The notes under the pieces were generated by a model. The model was not told the origin of the DNA and ran no database searches. It worked only from the letters and a program-made list of their open reading frames with translations. Source: Polychytrium aggregatum (Eukaryota; Chytridiomycota; Chytridiomycetes; Polychytriales). From it: a stretch of 64,000 nucleotides of DNA. This document shows, piece by piece, positions 11,133 to 20,572 of the stretch (positions are counted from its first letter, which is position 1; each line of letters begins with the position of its first letter). The stretch is taken from assembly GCF_025602895.1 (NCBI RefSeq), contig NW_026516340.1:1-64000 (forward strand), read 5' to 3'. The position numbers were made by a program, and so were the translations under genes.

Positions 11133-12247
11133 ATGGTCAACGCTGCCTCCGTCGCTGCCTTCCTCGGCCTCGCTGCCTCCTCCCTTGCCCTCGTCTGCAA
11201 CCCCACCAACTACCCTTACGCCGGCCAGAGCGTCAGCGTCCCCCTGGTCCAGCAGTCCTTTGCCAACCCCAAGACCGGCGTCAAGACCACCTTCTCCGGA
11301 AAGTTCACCATCATCGATGGCTGCACCGTCCAGCTCACCGACGTCTCCATGACCTCTGCCGCTGCTTCCCAGATGATGTACGTTGTTGCTATCGGTGATC
11401 TCTCGCAGCCCTATCGGTGGCGGCTCCTCGCGCCCCTGAACGGTGCTTGATGTTCCCCAGGGGGGGGGGCAGGTGTCCTCCTCGGGACGTTGACTCTTGC
11501 CAACATGCTTAGCCGTGGCTTCTGCCAGTCCTCCCGCACCGCCTGGCGCGGCTGGTGGGCGAGCTGCACTTGTCTCCGCTGAGCTCTCTGACTCACCCTC
11601 ATGCTCTTTCCTTTCTCCTGCCCAGCCAACTCTGGGGCTCCACCAGCGCCAGCAGCACCACCGGCTTCCCTCTCTCCACCACCTCCATCTACGGTGACTA
11701 CACCAACCAGAACTACCCCGGCAACATCTCCTTCATCGGTGCCTCCCAGCCCAACATCCCCGAGTCGTTCTACGACTTCAGCCAGTGAGTATCGTTGGCC
11801 TGTCAGACTCTGCTGCGATCAGATCCCTCTTCGTGTTAGACAACGGGGTGTCGCTGTCGATACCACGGCCAAACGCCGCCGATTCCGATCTATCCACAAC
11901 CACAACCATAACCACAACAAACACGACCATGTTTCGTTGACTCCTGCCTCTCTTTCTCTCCAACCCACAGCGTCATGCTCATTGCCACTGACACCTACTG
12001 GCTCATTGCTGCCGGCGATCTCCCCGCCACCGCCAACACCTCGGGTGCCCCCGTCCCCGCCCCCGCTCCCTCGGGCGCTGCTCCCGTCCCTGCCCCTGCC
12101 ACCTCCGGTGCTGCCCCCGCCCCCTCCAAGCCCAGCTCGGCCGCTTCCTCCCCCTCGGCCGGCTCCACCAGCGACGCCTCCAAGATCAGCATGCTCCCCG
12201 CTGTTGCCGCCGCCCTCGTCCCCGCCGTCGCTGCCCTCTTCTTCTAA
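11133..12247 (+). CDS. Secreted, probably GPI-anchored cell-surface protein of unknown function
   Basis: Three exons (11133-11377, 11626-11784, 11971-12247) encode 226 residues. The N-terminus is a signal peptide (SVAAFLGLAASSLALVCN). The middle part, about residues 20-155, is rich in Ser, Thr, Tyr and Asn with few charges (WGSTSASSTTGFPLS; DTYWLIAAGDL), suggesting a folded extracellular domain I cannot name. The next 50 residues are a low-complexity Ala/Pro/Ser stalk with repeats of PAPAPSGAAP type. The end is a short hydrophobic helix (LPAVAAALVPAVAALFF) with no charged tail, after SDASK, the arrangement of a GPI attachment signal. The codon bias toward C-ending codons and the TATA-like box suggest strong expression. 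Confidence 0.85.
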
Positions 12248-13493
12248 GCGCCCCCATTCCTCATGCGCCTGTTCTTTGGCCATTTCTTTCATATCCCTGC
12301 CTTCAACCATTCTTAGACCTCTCCCCACCTTTCCTTGACGGCTCAGAAATTGCATCCTCACCGTTGATCGTGTTGCGTTCGCTTCCCCATGTCTGTAATA
12401 CTTGACGCCTCCCACCCGCATTTCTGTGTTGTTACAATATATTTATAGCGAAACTGTGCATTGACGGATTTTGTTTGGGGAAGGAGTGGGGGAATGGGAA
12501 TCTCCATGAACAGAGAACCACGAACAGAGCCGCGACAAATGGCATGGCAATAACATGGACGTATGGCCGCTGCGTGTTTGCATGATGCGGCCTTGGGACA
12601 CATGCCACACGAGTCTCCCCGGCATCGCCACGACCGCTCGCTGTCGATCCGGATCGGCGCAATCTCGGAAGCGGTGGTATCGCGGGAATGATCTCGCCCA
12701 GCGAGATTGCGTGCTCTGACCCAACAAGACCAGCCTCTGTTGCCGACACCGTATCGAGTCGGCTGCCCAACTCTGTTGCTCATGCACATCCAGCCACCAC
12801 CACGTCATATCTAGACAGCATGTCTGCCTGGCCCGCTTGCACGAGCCCTGCGCCCCCGATCCGCCCCTATCCGTCCGCTGCCTCGGCCAGTGTCGTCATC
12901 AAACAGGCAATCGCCAGGCCGCACTCAACGGCACCCACGGGCCGGCTGTCTGCATCCCTTCCAGCCCCCCTTGCCATGCGCAAAAGCCCGAGAGCCGATC
13001 GCCCTGAAGGAAAAAAAGCACACCCAAAAACGCCCGAGACGTTGTGCAGCACGTGTGATCGGCACCGACATTCACATGTCGTCTCTCGCCGTGCACCTCG
13101 CCGCACCTCGCCGCGTCTCTCCTCCTGGCGAGCCCGCCCGAGAAGCCCAGCGAGAACCCCCCTCAGGCGCTATATTTATCGTCCCACCCCCCCCCGTCAC
13201 GAACCGCCCGAGATTGATTCCCGTCGCCACCACCCAACACGATCGCCGCCGCTCGATACCATCCGGTCGCTGTCGCCTTCACCACACCACTCATCCGCCA
13301 CCCCATTCGACTCGGCCTCTGGGTCGCCCGCCATCAGCCCAACCAGCAGTTTCGCAGCTGCATTCTTTTGGCCAACCATCTAGACCAACCATCCGGACCC
13401 AACCATCTAGACCAACCATCCGGACCCAACCATCTAGACTTCCCATCCCGTCAACACGCCCCAGCCCAGCCCAGCCGCACTCACCCGCTCAGC
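12248..13493. promoter_or_regulatory. Intergenic region with GBP-like gene promoter
   Basis: About 1.25 kb without a supported gene. It includes the 3' UTR of the secreted-protein gene (to about 12450), a GC-rich middle, a TATATTTA box at 13171-13178 that could serve the GTPase gene, and a minisatellite in the probable 5' leader at 13372-13440. Confidence 0.45.
13372..13440. repeat. 27-bp minisatellite in 5' leader of GTPase gene
   Basis: A 27 bp unit made of two similar halves (CCAACCATCTAGA and CCAACCATCCGGAC) is present twice plus a partial copy, ending about 55 bp before the ATG at 13494. Confidence 0.85.
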
Positions 13494-15153
13494 ATGTTCG
13501 CCACCCTGAACCAGCTCTCCTCGTCGCAGCGCGGCCCGCGCCACGAGCTGCCGCAACCAGTTCCGCTCATCGAGTTTGTCTCAAAGCAGCAAGTCTCGTC
13601 CTCCAACCGCTCGGTCGCCATCCAGCATGTTGCCACTGGCATCACAAAGGAAGCCCAGCGTCTGCTGAGCCAGGTCAAGAGCCCCGTCTACATTGCCGCC
13701 TTTGTTGGACATGGCCGTTCCGGCAAGTCCTCGACGGCCTCTCGCATCCACACCGCCATTACGGGCGACAACAGCGTCTACTTCCCGTCCCAGTCCGGAA
13801 ACGTTCCGTGCACCCACGGCATCGACATGCTCGCCTTCCGGCACCCCAGCAAGGACGGCACCGTCCTGTTTCTCGACTGCGAGGGAGGCGGCAACAACAA
13901 CCAGACCGCCATTCCCTTCGTCGTGGCTCTCGCCGCGCGCCTGGCCAATCGGATCTACGTCTTTGAGCGCGGATGCTTCACCACCGCCGGACTGGATGTC
14001 GTCATGCAAATCATGAACATGGTAAGGGGTCAGTCTGCACCGCGTGATGCTGAGTGTCTGGTCGCGGACAGAGTTCTGTCGACAGACTACCATGGACAGA
14101 CAGCCATGGACAGACAACCATGGACGGGCTACCATGGACACACAGACCAGCGCCCTTGGCAGGCATGCTCATGCCAACACCGCTCTTGCGTCGTTACAGG
14201 GATACGTCACAACCACCCACGCCGTCGAGATTCCCCGATCGCTCGTCCTGGTCGAGAACATGTCCATCAACCAGGAGATTGAAGAAGAGGAGCTTCTCGA
14301 GGATCTGCTCTGTGAGGAAGAGGGCGACGAGATCACCAACCGGGTCCGCCAGCTCATCAAGGAACGGTTCGATGTGGAGTTTCAAAAGATCCCCTTCCAC
14401 ACCCTGGGCGTTCCGACGATGCACCAACAGGCGATTGAGGTCATGGGCGACGTGCTGGCCGACCGTCTCGCCCCCATTGCCCTTGGCAACGTGCCTATGG
14501 ATGGCAAGATGATTGCCCACCTTGTCAATGAGCTGCTTGCCCAGGTCCGGAACGGCGGAACTCGATTCAACATGACCACCGTCACCGAGGCCATGGTCGC
14601 CAACATGGCCACAGACGCCGCCAACACTATCTGGGAGGGCTTTGTATCGCGACTGCGACGCACGGGCAACCACCCCAGCCAGATCAACGGTCGCAAGCCG
14701 CTGCCACAGATCATGCAGGAGGTCGAATCGGCCGCCAACACGGCCATTGACGAGCTCGAGGGCTTTGTCAACCGCCTGGTTCCCTCCGAGCCGGCCGTTG
14801 TCGCCAAGACCATCTGGGAGCGCAACTACCAGCACCTGGAGAGCAGCATCCAAGCCACATACCGCCAAAAGCTGCACGAACGGTCGCAGGAAAAGACCTG
14901 GTTCGAGCACATCACTGCGATCGTCAACGAGCTCGTTCAGCAAATCGTCGATCTCGTCTGGCAGATCTTCCGCATGCTGCAGACCAGCATCCGCGTGATT
15001 TCCTTCAGCAACCGCTTGCTGCTGGGAGGAAGCGGGCTGCTGTCCTCGATCTCGGCCTCGGCTGCCCCGGCTCGCAGCAACGGCGGTCTGTTTGGAGCCC
15101 TGACCCAGGCGGCAGGCTTCCGGCTCGGAGCGCCGTCGATGTTCTCGCTGTGA
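13494..15153 (+). CDS. Guanylate-binding-protein-like GTPase (dynamin superfamily)
   Basis: Two exons (13494-14021 and 14200-15153, both phase 0) give 493 residues. The G domain begins near residue 60: P-loop GHGRSGKSS, switch region with PCTHGIDM, and G3 as LDCEGGG. The usual guanine-specificity motif (Arg-Asp in GBPs and atlastins) is not seen; the corresponding strand reads RSLVLVENMSIN. A helical region follows (about 210-440, rich in Glu, Asn and Arg), as in the GBP middle domain. The end is a Ser/Ala/Gly/Phe-rich tail, with no CAAX box and no clear membrane hairpin. The expected role is GTP-driven membrane or vesicle work, but altered nucleotide recognition is possible. The intron holds a 14 bp minisatellite. 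Confidence 0.85.
14088..14143. repeat. 14-bp minisatellite in GTPase intron
   Basis: Four imperfect copies of a 14-mer (TACCATGGACAGAC) fill much of the single intron of the GBP-like gene. Confidence 0.85.
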
Positions 15154-15605
15154 GACGAGCCTTGGTCGGCCCAATAATCCGGCATCCGACGCTAGCGCCT
15201 GGCTGTATCTTTTTTCTTGTTGCTGTTGTTATTATTGCCGTTGTCACTACCATTGTTATTGCCATCATTATTGCTATTGCTCTTGTTGTTGCTTTCGCTC
15301 CTACCTCTTTGATCTCCATCCCAGCACACTCCCATTTCCCTCCTGGACTCTGGACCCTGAATACACGCACATGCATCCATCATCCACACTGATCGCCAGA
15401 GGAAGAGTGGCCTGCGCGTGGGACTCATGAATATTCAATCCAAAGAGCAGATCGATATGAGAACAACGAGTGACCGTCTCAGTCAGCACACCTCCTCCTT
15501 GGCACAATACAACTCTATACGATGCCGTACATTTCTATTCAATACGATGCCATACAATGCGATATAATACAGTACGAGACAACATGATGAGATGCATTTG
15601 TCTTA
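15154..15605. other. Intergenic between convergent genes
   Basis: This holds the 3' region of the GTPase gene. A 90 bp stretch (15212-15300) is a degenerate TTG/ATT trinucleotide run. No gene is seen. Confidence 0.45.
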
Positions 15606-16685
15606 TTATTGGAGATTGAGCTGGTCTTTCAGTAACAGCCACCGGATCGCCAGCCGTCTCCGTGCTTCCTCGAGCCGATCCATCAACCGAACCAACATAC
15701 ATCCGATCGGGGTTCGGCACAGCCGGATCAAGCGCACACGGCGCCGGCGCTCGCTCGACGTCTCGTCCTCGAACGAAAGCATGGCTTGCTCGCTGTTCTC
15801 GATCCCGGACTCGACCCGGGAGGACCGGAGGATGCCTGGTTTCCCACAGGACGTGTGGGTGATGGTCGTGAGAGTACTGGTGGAGGATGAGGTCGCGGTG
15901 GTGCTGGGGACGTCCAGGAGACTCTCCTCGGACCTGGGCGATCGTACCAAGGTGTTTTGACTTTGACCAGGAGCGGCTAGACAGGAGATCGAGTTGAGAT
16001 TGGCGTGGGCGGCGAGCGTTTGTGGCGGCGGTAGTGGTGGTGGTGGTGGTGATGGAGGTGGCAGACAGATTCGTGGAACAGCAGCAACAGCAGTAACAGA
16101 AGGAGGACAACTGGCAGTAGTGTCGGTGGCAGAGGGCGAGACAGGGACAGAAACAGGAACAGGAACAGGAACAGGAACAGGAACAGGAACAGGAACAGGA
16201 ACAGGAACAGGAACATGAATAGGGATAGGGATAGGAACAGGGACAGGGGTCGAAACGCACGGCGATCTTGAATGAAGTCCTGGACTGATTGGCACCGACG
16301 ATAAGGTCGGCGCAACTGGCTTTGAGATCGGCATCGCTGGGCAAGCCGCGGTCAGCCCTCGATGACATCGAAGGAATTGGTGGAAGAATCCGCTGTTGAC
16401 GATGGTGTTGTAGGCTGTGTGGAGATCGACTTCGTCGTCGTCAGATGGCACCCGTGCCGTCCGAATCATGTCCACGGCCTTGATAATGTTGACTTGGAGG
16501 GTGGTTTGAAACTCTAGCTCGCTGCCTTCATGGTGTAGGCTGACATGGCGGAGGTCAACAAAGACAGCTGGGTGGCTGCTCCTATTGATTGCGTAGATCA
16601 TTCTTTCGTTCGCTCGGTATCTATGGCGATGGCTCCTATGGGAGCAGGGATATGAATGGCCAGTGCGACTATGCCAGTTGGACAA
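15606..16685 (-). CDS. Hypothetical protein with Pro-Val repeat
   Basis: An open frame of up to 359 codons; the true start is uncertain. The segment from about 16600 to 16330 (SSHPAVFVDLRHVSLHH, EGSELEFQTTLQVN, then PSDDDEVDLHTAYNTI) has balanced, protein-like composition. It is followed by about 20 Pro-Val dipeptides encoded by a hexanucleotide repeat, a proline run, a Ser/Thr-rich stretch and a basic tail (SSERRRRVRLIRLCR). No family is recognised. Upstream on the same strand (17100-16830) is a frame with a strongly hydrophobic helix (IAVVTLLVLAVVVVAVVAAV) followed by CGCRYLDGAWIVNIPG. It could be an upstream exon of the same gene giving a single-pass membrane protein, but I could not find a phase-compatible splice. 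Confidence 0.5.
   Translation of the reverse strand: MSNWHSRTGHSYPCSHRSHRHRYRANERMIYAINRSSHPAVFVDLRHVSLHHEGSELEFQTTLQVNIIKAVDMIRTARVPSDDDEVDLHTAYNTIVNSGFFHQFLRCHRGLTAACPAMPISKPVAPTLSSVPISPGLHSRSPCVSTPVPVPIPIPIHVPVPVPVPVPVPVPVPVPVPVSVPVSPSATDTTASCPPSVTAVAAVPRICLPPPSPPPPPLPPPQTLAAHANLNSISCLAAPGQSQNTLVRSPRSEESLLDVPSTTATSSSTSTLTTITHTSCGKPGILRSSRVESGIENSEQAMLSFEDETSSERRRRVRLIRLCRTPIGCMLVRLMDRLEEARRRLAIRWLLLKDQLNLQ
16156..16215. repeat. Hexanucleotide repeat GGAACA x10
   Basis: Ten copies of GGAACA on the plus strand, read on the minus strand as alternating Pro and Val codons inside the hypothetical protein. The array is flanked by degenerate copies. Confidence 0.9.
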
Positions 16686-16829
16686 AGCGGAAAGATGAGG
16701 GTGTTGGAGTGTTTGAGCACCGATGCAGCTCGGTACTGGAGAGGAGAGCTTCTTGGATGACAGATGAGTTCCACTGTTGGGGACGGGGAGGAGCCAGCCG
16801 CTTTATATGGCTTCTATTTGTAATAGATC

Positions 16830-17100
16830 TCTTGCCATCACCAGGGATGTTGACAATCCATGCGCCATCCAGATATCTGCATCCGCAGGATTGTCGCCGA
16901 TCCACACGGATTGACGACGTTGGGTGCGAGGACGCACGCAAAGCCACCGCCGTCACTGCTGCCACCACTGCCACTACTACGACTGCCAGCACAAGCAACG
17001 TAACAACTGCGATCCCATCGTAAACATGGTCGACGTTGAGTAATGCTTTGGATCTCAACTGCAGGTGGCAGCGTGTAATGGTGGACGCGACTATCGACAA
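16830..17100 (-). CDS. Possible upstream exon with transmembrane helix
   Basis: This minus-strand frame begins MSIVASTITRC, contains one long Val/Ala/Leu helix and then a Cys-containing segment (RRQSCGCRYLDGAW). It may belong to the gene at 15606-16685 or be chance. No family match is recognised and no splice partner was found. Confidence 0.22.
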
Positions 17101-18335
17101 GAGAGGGGAGGGGCGTCACTCTGGGCGTCGCTTTACTGCTGTTGCTCGATGGGGCTTTGTTTCTTCTGGCATCGCCGGCACAGGCACTCTTTGTTGCTGC
17201 CTGTTTGGAGGCTTTTGACAGTGTCCCCAAGTTTCAGCAACGCTGAGTCAACGAAAGATCCGGACCAACCACCGATGCAGGCGCCTGCCTTGTCGTGGCG
17301 ACCCTGATCAACCCGAAGGGTGTAGCCCCCCCAAACATCTGTCGAGATGTTGGAGCGGGTGATGGAAAGTGTCTCGGGCTTGCTGGGGGGGGGCGGGAAT
17401 GACGAATATCCAGCTGGTTGAAAGCCCAACGGAGCACACCGCCTCTTTCGGACAAAACACCCCGAAACTGGATCACATCATATACTCGATCGAGAGTGAC
17501 CGAGTGAGTCAAATCACCTGGCGTCTGGTCCATCGAGACTGTCCAAGACTCCAATATCTCCACGGCCAGCATTATACCTCCGGTGCCATGTCGCATCGGC
17601 CTCTAGTACAGGAAGAACTCATTGTTTCTCGAACTTGTTTTGAAACGGGACACCTTCACACGGATGACTTGCTGGACTGTGTGGGTTGTGTGGGCTGTGT
17701 GGGTTGGACGACTTTGACTGGTACCCTATAAATTCGCTCACCGAGATCTTGCAGGGATTTTTCTCTTTGCCCTGTGGCTTCCTCCCTCATACCAGGTATG
17801 TCTTCTTGCACTGACCTGCAGTGACTGCATCTACAGCGGCTCGTTGGTCCCCGTCGTGCCCACTCACTCCATGCATCTCCCTCACACAGGAATATGATTT
17901 GATCCGCTTGAGCGGGTGTGTGATATAATCCAACAACACCGTGTTTGCCCGAATGAGACAATGTGTTCCATTTTTTTCTTCAGCACGCTGAGCACATCAG
18001 CTTACTGAATCGGAAAGAACTGAACTCTGCGGCCAAGGCTCGATTGCTTCTTTATTTGAATGTTGGAACAGCAAGGCGAATACGGGCAATGCGAGGAGTA
18101 CGAGCAGCGTGGAGAATGTGGGAGTGTGAGGAATGTGGGGAATGTGAGGAGTATGAGGAGTCGGCTCGCATCGCCAACAAAATGACAAGTAACAGGTTAT
18201 GAAACAAGATTATTAACGTGGCCCTGGGCCCTGGGCCCTGGGCTCTGGGCTCTGGGCTCTGGGCTCTGGGCTGGTCACAGCGGCGGCCAAGTAAGCAGTC
18301 ACTTGCATCGGTCGGCGCAACGAGGAGGACGGCGG
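17101..18335. other. Region without a confirmed gene; several short repeats
   Basis: A 9-mer TGTGTGGGY repeat lies at 17680-17708, a purine-rich GAATGTGAGGA-type array at 18112-18165, and a GGGCTCT/GGGCCCT heptamer array at 18224-18274. Minus-strand frames around 17596-17400 (VEILESWTVSMDQTPGDL; RVYDVIQFRGVLSERGG) look protein-like and could be exons of an unrecognised gene, but I could not connect them. Confidence 0.35.
18224..18274. repeat. Heptamer array GGGCYCT
   Basis: About seven copies of GGGCCCT or GGGCTCT in tandem, just downstream of the zinc-finger gene. Confidence 0.85.
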
Positions 18336-18917
18336 TCACGCCGGCGGCGAGGACCTGGATACGGTCGAGAGATTCACCAGGTGCGGGATTGAAAGGCTGC
18401 CGAGGCTGAAGCGGCAACCTGTGGTGGCGGATTTTTTGGAGGAAAAATGGCTTCGGAGAGCATCAACTCGACCAAAGCCCTTTAAACAGCAGGGACAGAC
18501 CCAAGGAGTCTCGTCGCCATGGACACAGCGAAGGTGCCGTTGCAGCTCTTGCTTGCGCCGGAAGGCAGAGGGGCAGTGAGTGCAGGCAAATCGGCGCTCT
18601 AGTGAGGAGGCACGGGACAGGAGTCTACCAGAGAGCAACCTGGGACTGCGATCCGGTTGCAAGTTCGATCGCGGGTTTTTTGGTGCCAGCCTTCGCGGCG
18701 TGGTGTCCGAGTAGTAAGAGCGGTCAAGTTGGATCGAAGGAGGCGGATGCGGATGATATGCAGCCGTGCTGGAGGACGAGAGAGGAGCCGAGGTTCGCGA
18801 CAGGGAGGATGAGTCGGAGACGAACGACTCGGACCTCGAAGGAAAGTGCCGGGGGCGATCTTGACCCAGCGACTGGGAGCCGTCCTCGGGACCGTTCAAA
18901 AGAAAGGCAATCTTCAT
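18336..18917 (-). CDS. C2H2 zinc-finger protein, probable transcription factor
   Basis: A single-exon frame of 193 residues from the ATG at 18915-18917 (MKIAFLLNGPED). The first 105 residues are Ser/Pro/Arg-rich and look disordered (SESFVSDSSSLSRTSAPL). Two zinc fingers follow. The first, FACTHCPSAFRRKQELQRHL then RCVH, is canonical (C-x2-C-x12-H-x4-H). The second, WVCPCCLKGFGRVDALRSHF, ends in SSKKSATTGC and so is C2HC-like. The tail after it is short. Such paired fingers act as DNA-binding domains, and this is the only DNA-binding element visible. The open frame continues upstream to 19292, but that part is low complexity and probably leader. Confidence 0.75.
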   Translation of the reverse strand: MKIAFLLNGPEDGSQSLGQDRPRHFPSRSESFVSDSSSLSRTSAPLSSSSTAAYHPHPPPSIQLDRSYYSDTTPRRLAPKNPRSNLQPDRSPRLLSGRLLSRASSLERRFACTHCPSAFRRKQELQRHLRCVHGDETPWVCPCCLKGFGRVDALRSHFSSKKSATTGCRFSLGSLSIPHLVNLSTVSRSSPPA

Positions 18918-20572
18918 TCCTGACAGGAGCGACAAAGTACAGATCGACCGACCACAAAGCAAGCACAGCAGGGGCCGCGAAAAGTGACGGCAAGCGAAGG
19001 ACGGGCAAATGAATCGACGGCGAGGGAAAGGGTGGTGGTGAAATGGGGTGAAGGAGGGTGGGGCCGATGGTAGCTTCAGGATAACAGTGCTCGATGGCGT
19101 AACGGCCGCGCGAGCGAGTCCCAGCGACGAGATCGACGATACGCGGGCCGACGATACACGGATAGATATAGCCAGACCGAGAGGCGGCGTTGATGCAAAT
19201 TGGGCCGCAGCGGCCTGTGATAGGCAACAGTTCCAGGGAGAGCCGGCAAGAGCGACGGCGCCCACGTCCGCCGGCAGACACATGGAGCACACTCACAGTG
19301 CGGAAAAAAAAGTCCGGGCAGTCAGCCAGTGTGCCATTGGGGTCGGCGTTTCTGCTGTGATTCGCGCGGGTCGGTGCCTCCGCTGGGCGAAAGCATGCGC
19401 CCATCTGATGGCAATTCAAGTGCGTGGCGCTCAGCCAGGACCGATGCGGCCGCTGCTGTCGATCGGGCAACCGGGTGAGCCGATGCGTCCAGTCGAGCAA
19501 AGCGAGCAGACATCGGGCGACGGCGCCGTGCATCGGGTCGATGCACCCGATGCATCCAGGCAGATGCAGCGACGACGACGAGGAAACGGGAAGGACAGAC
19601 GGAGAGACAGGCAGAGAGACAGACAGATCTCGTGGTGCTTCTGGGCCGCTTGGCTCCTATCCCTCGCCGCCATGTCATTGACCCTCGAGCTCCCCGTCCA
19701 CCCGCCTTCCTGTCATGGGCTCGGTCTGGCATACCGCCAACACGTCCCCTTCGCTCTCTCGAACCGCTCATCGGCCCTCCCGCATATTGCGCGGCAGCGC
19801 GGTGGAGGGGATTGGAGGGGCTGCCTCCCAAGGTTGCCGCCAGCCGCTTCCCAAAGTCACTTCTCGTTCATCATAGTGCTTTTCTCCAGGAACGAGGGAG
19901 CACTGGCGGAGCCAGGCGCAATCGGACGGTCTGACTTGGTCGACCGACACAGAGCCCGCGGCCGATGAAGCCGGAGTCGCTCAGCTCGTCATCGTGACCA
20001 TCATTTAGCCCGCTATTGTGATCATCATTCAGCCCGCCATCGCTGGCCACCGCCAGAGGCATCGGCCGCAACCACTGCGGCGGGCATGGTGAAAAATCCC
20101 ACGCCAGCGACCGCCATTGGATGATCAACCAGGGGTCCATCTTGGCTTCCCTTGGTGGGTTCGCCCTCCCATCCCGTCGGCTCCTGGGTGATCGCTGCTC
20201 CAATACGGTTGGCACAAGAACTACTGCTGGTCAAGATCCCCGCATGCAGCGGCAGAAGCCCCGGCGCACTCCGGCTGTCCCCGGTTGCAAAGCCGAGGCA
20301 GTTGTCGCCGGCCTCGCTCTGATCTGCTGGGGCTCTCCCGCTGGGCGCTCTTTCTCCACCTTCTCATTTGTTGAGCACTTTTTTTGTTGTGCCACAAATC
20401 GCCTTTGGTGCCCAGCAAATGCTTCTCAATCCCGATGGCGAAATCGTTGCTCTGGACCAGCTTCTCATCGGCCTCCATCTGCTCCGTTGCGCCCCTGCCT
20501 CTGCAAGGCGCTGCTCCATTGCTAGCCACAACTCTTCCTCTGCCTCCTTGACCCAAATCCCCGCGTTGCGCT
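18918..20572. promoter_or_regulatory. 1.65 kb divergent intergenic region
   Basis: The region lies between the zinc-finger gene (-) and ferroportin (+). Long open frames occur on both strands (19048-19968, 19322-19831), but they are Arg/Ser/Gly-rich, overlap one another and show no domain. A CACCCGATGCAT-type imperfect palindrome lies near 19535-19558. No gene is called. Confidence 0.4.
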
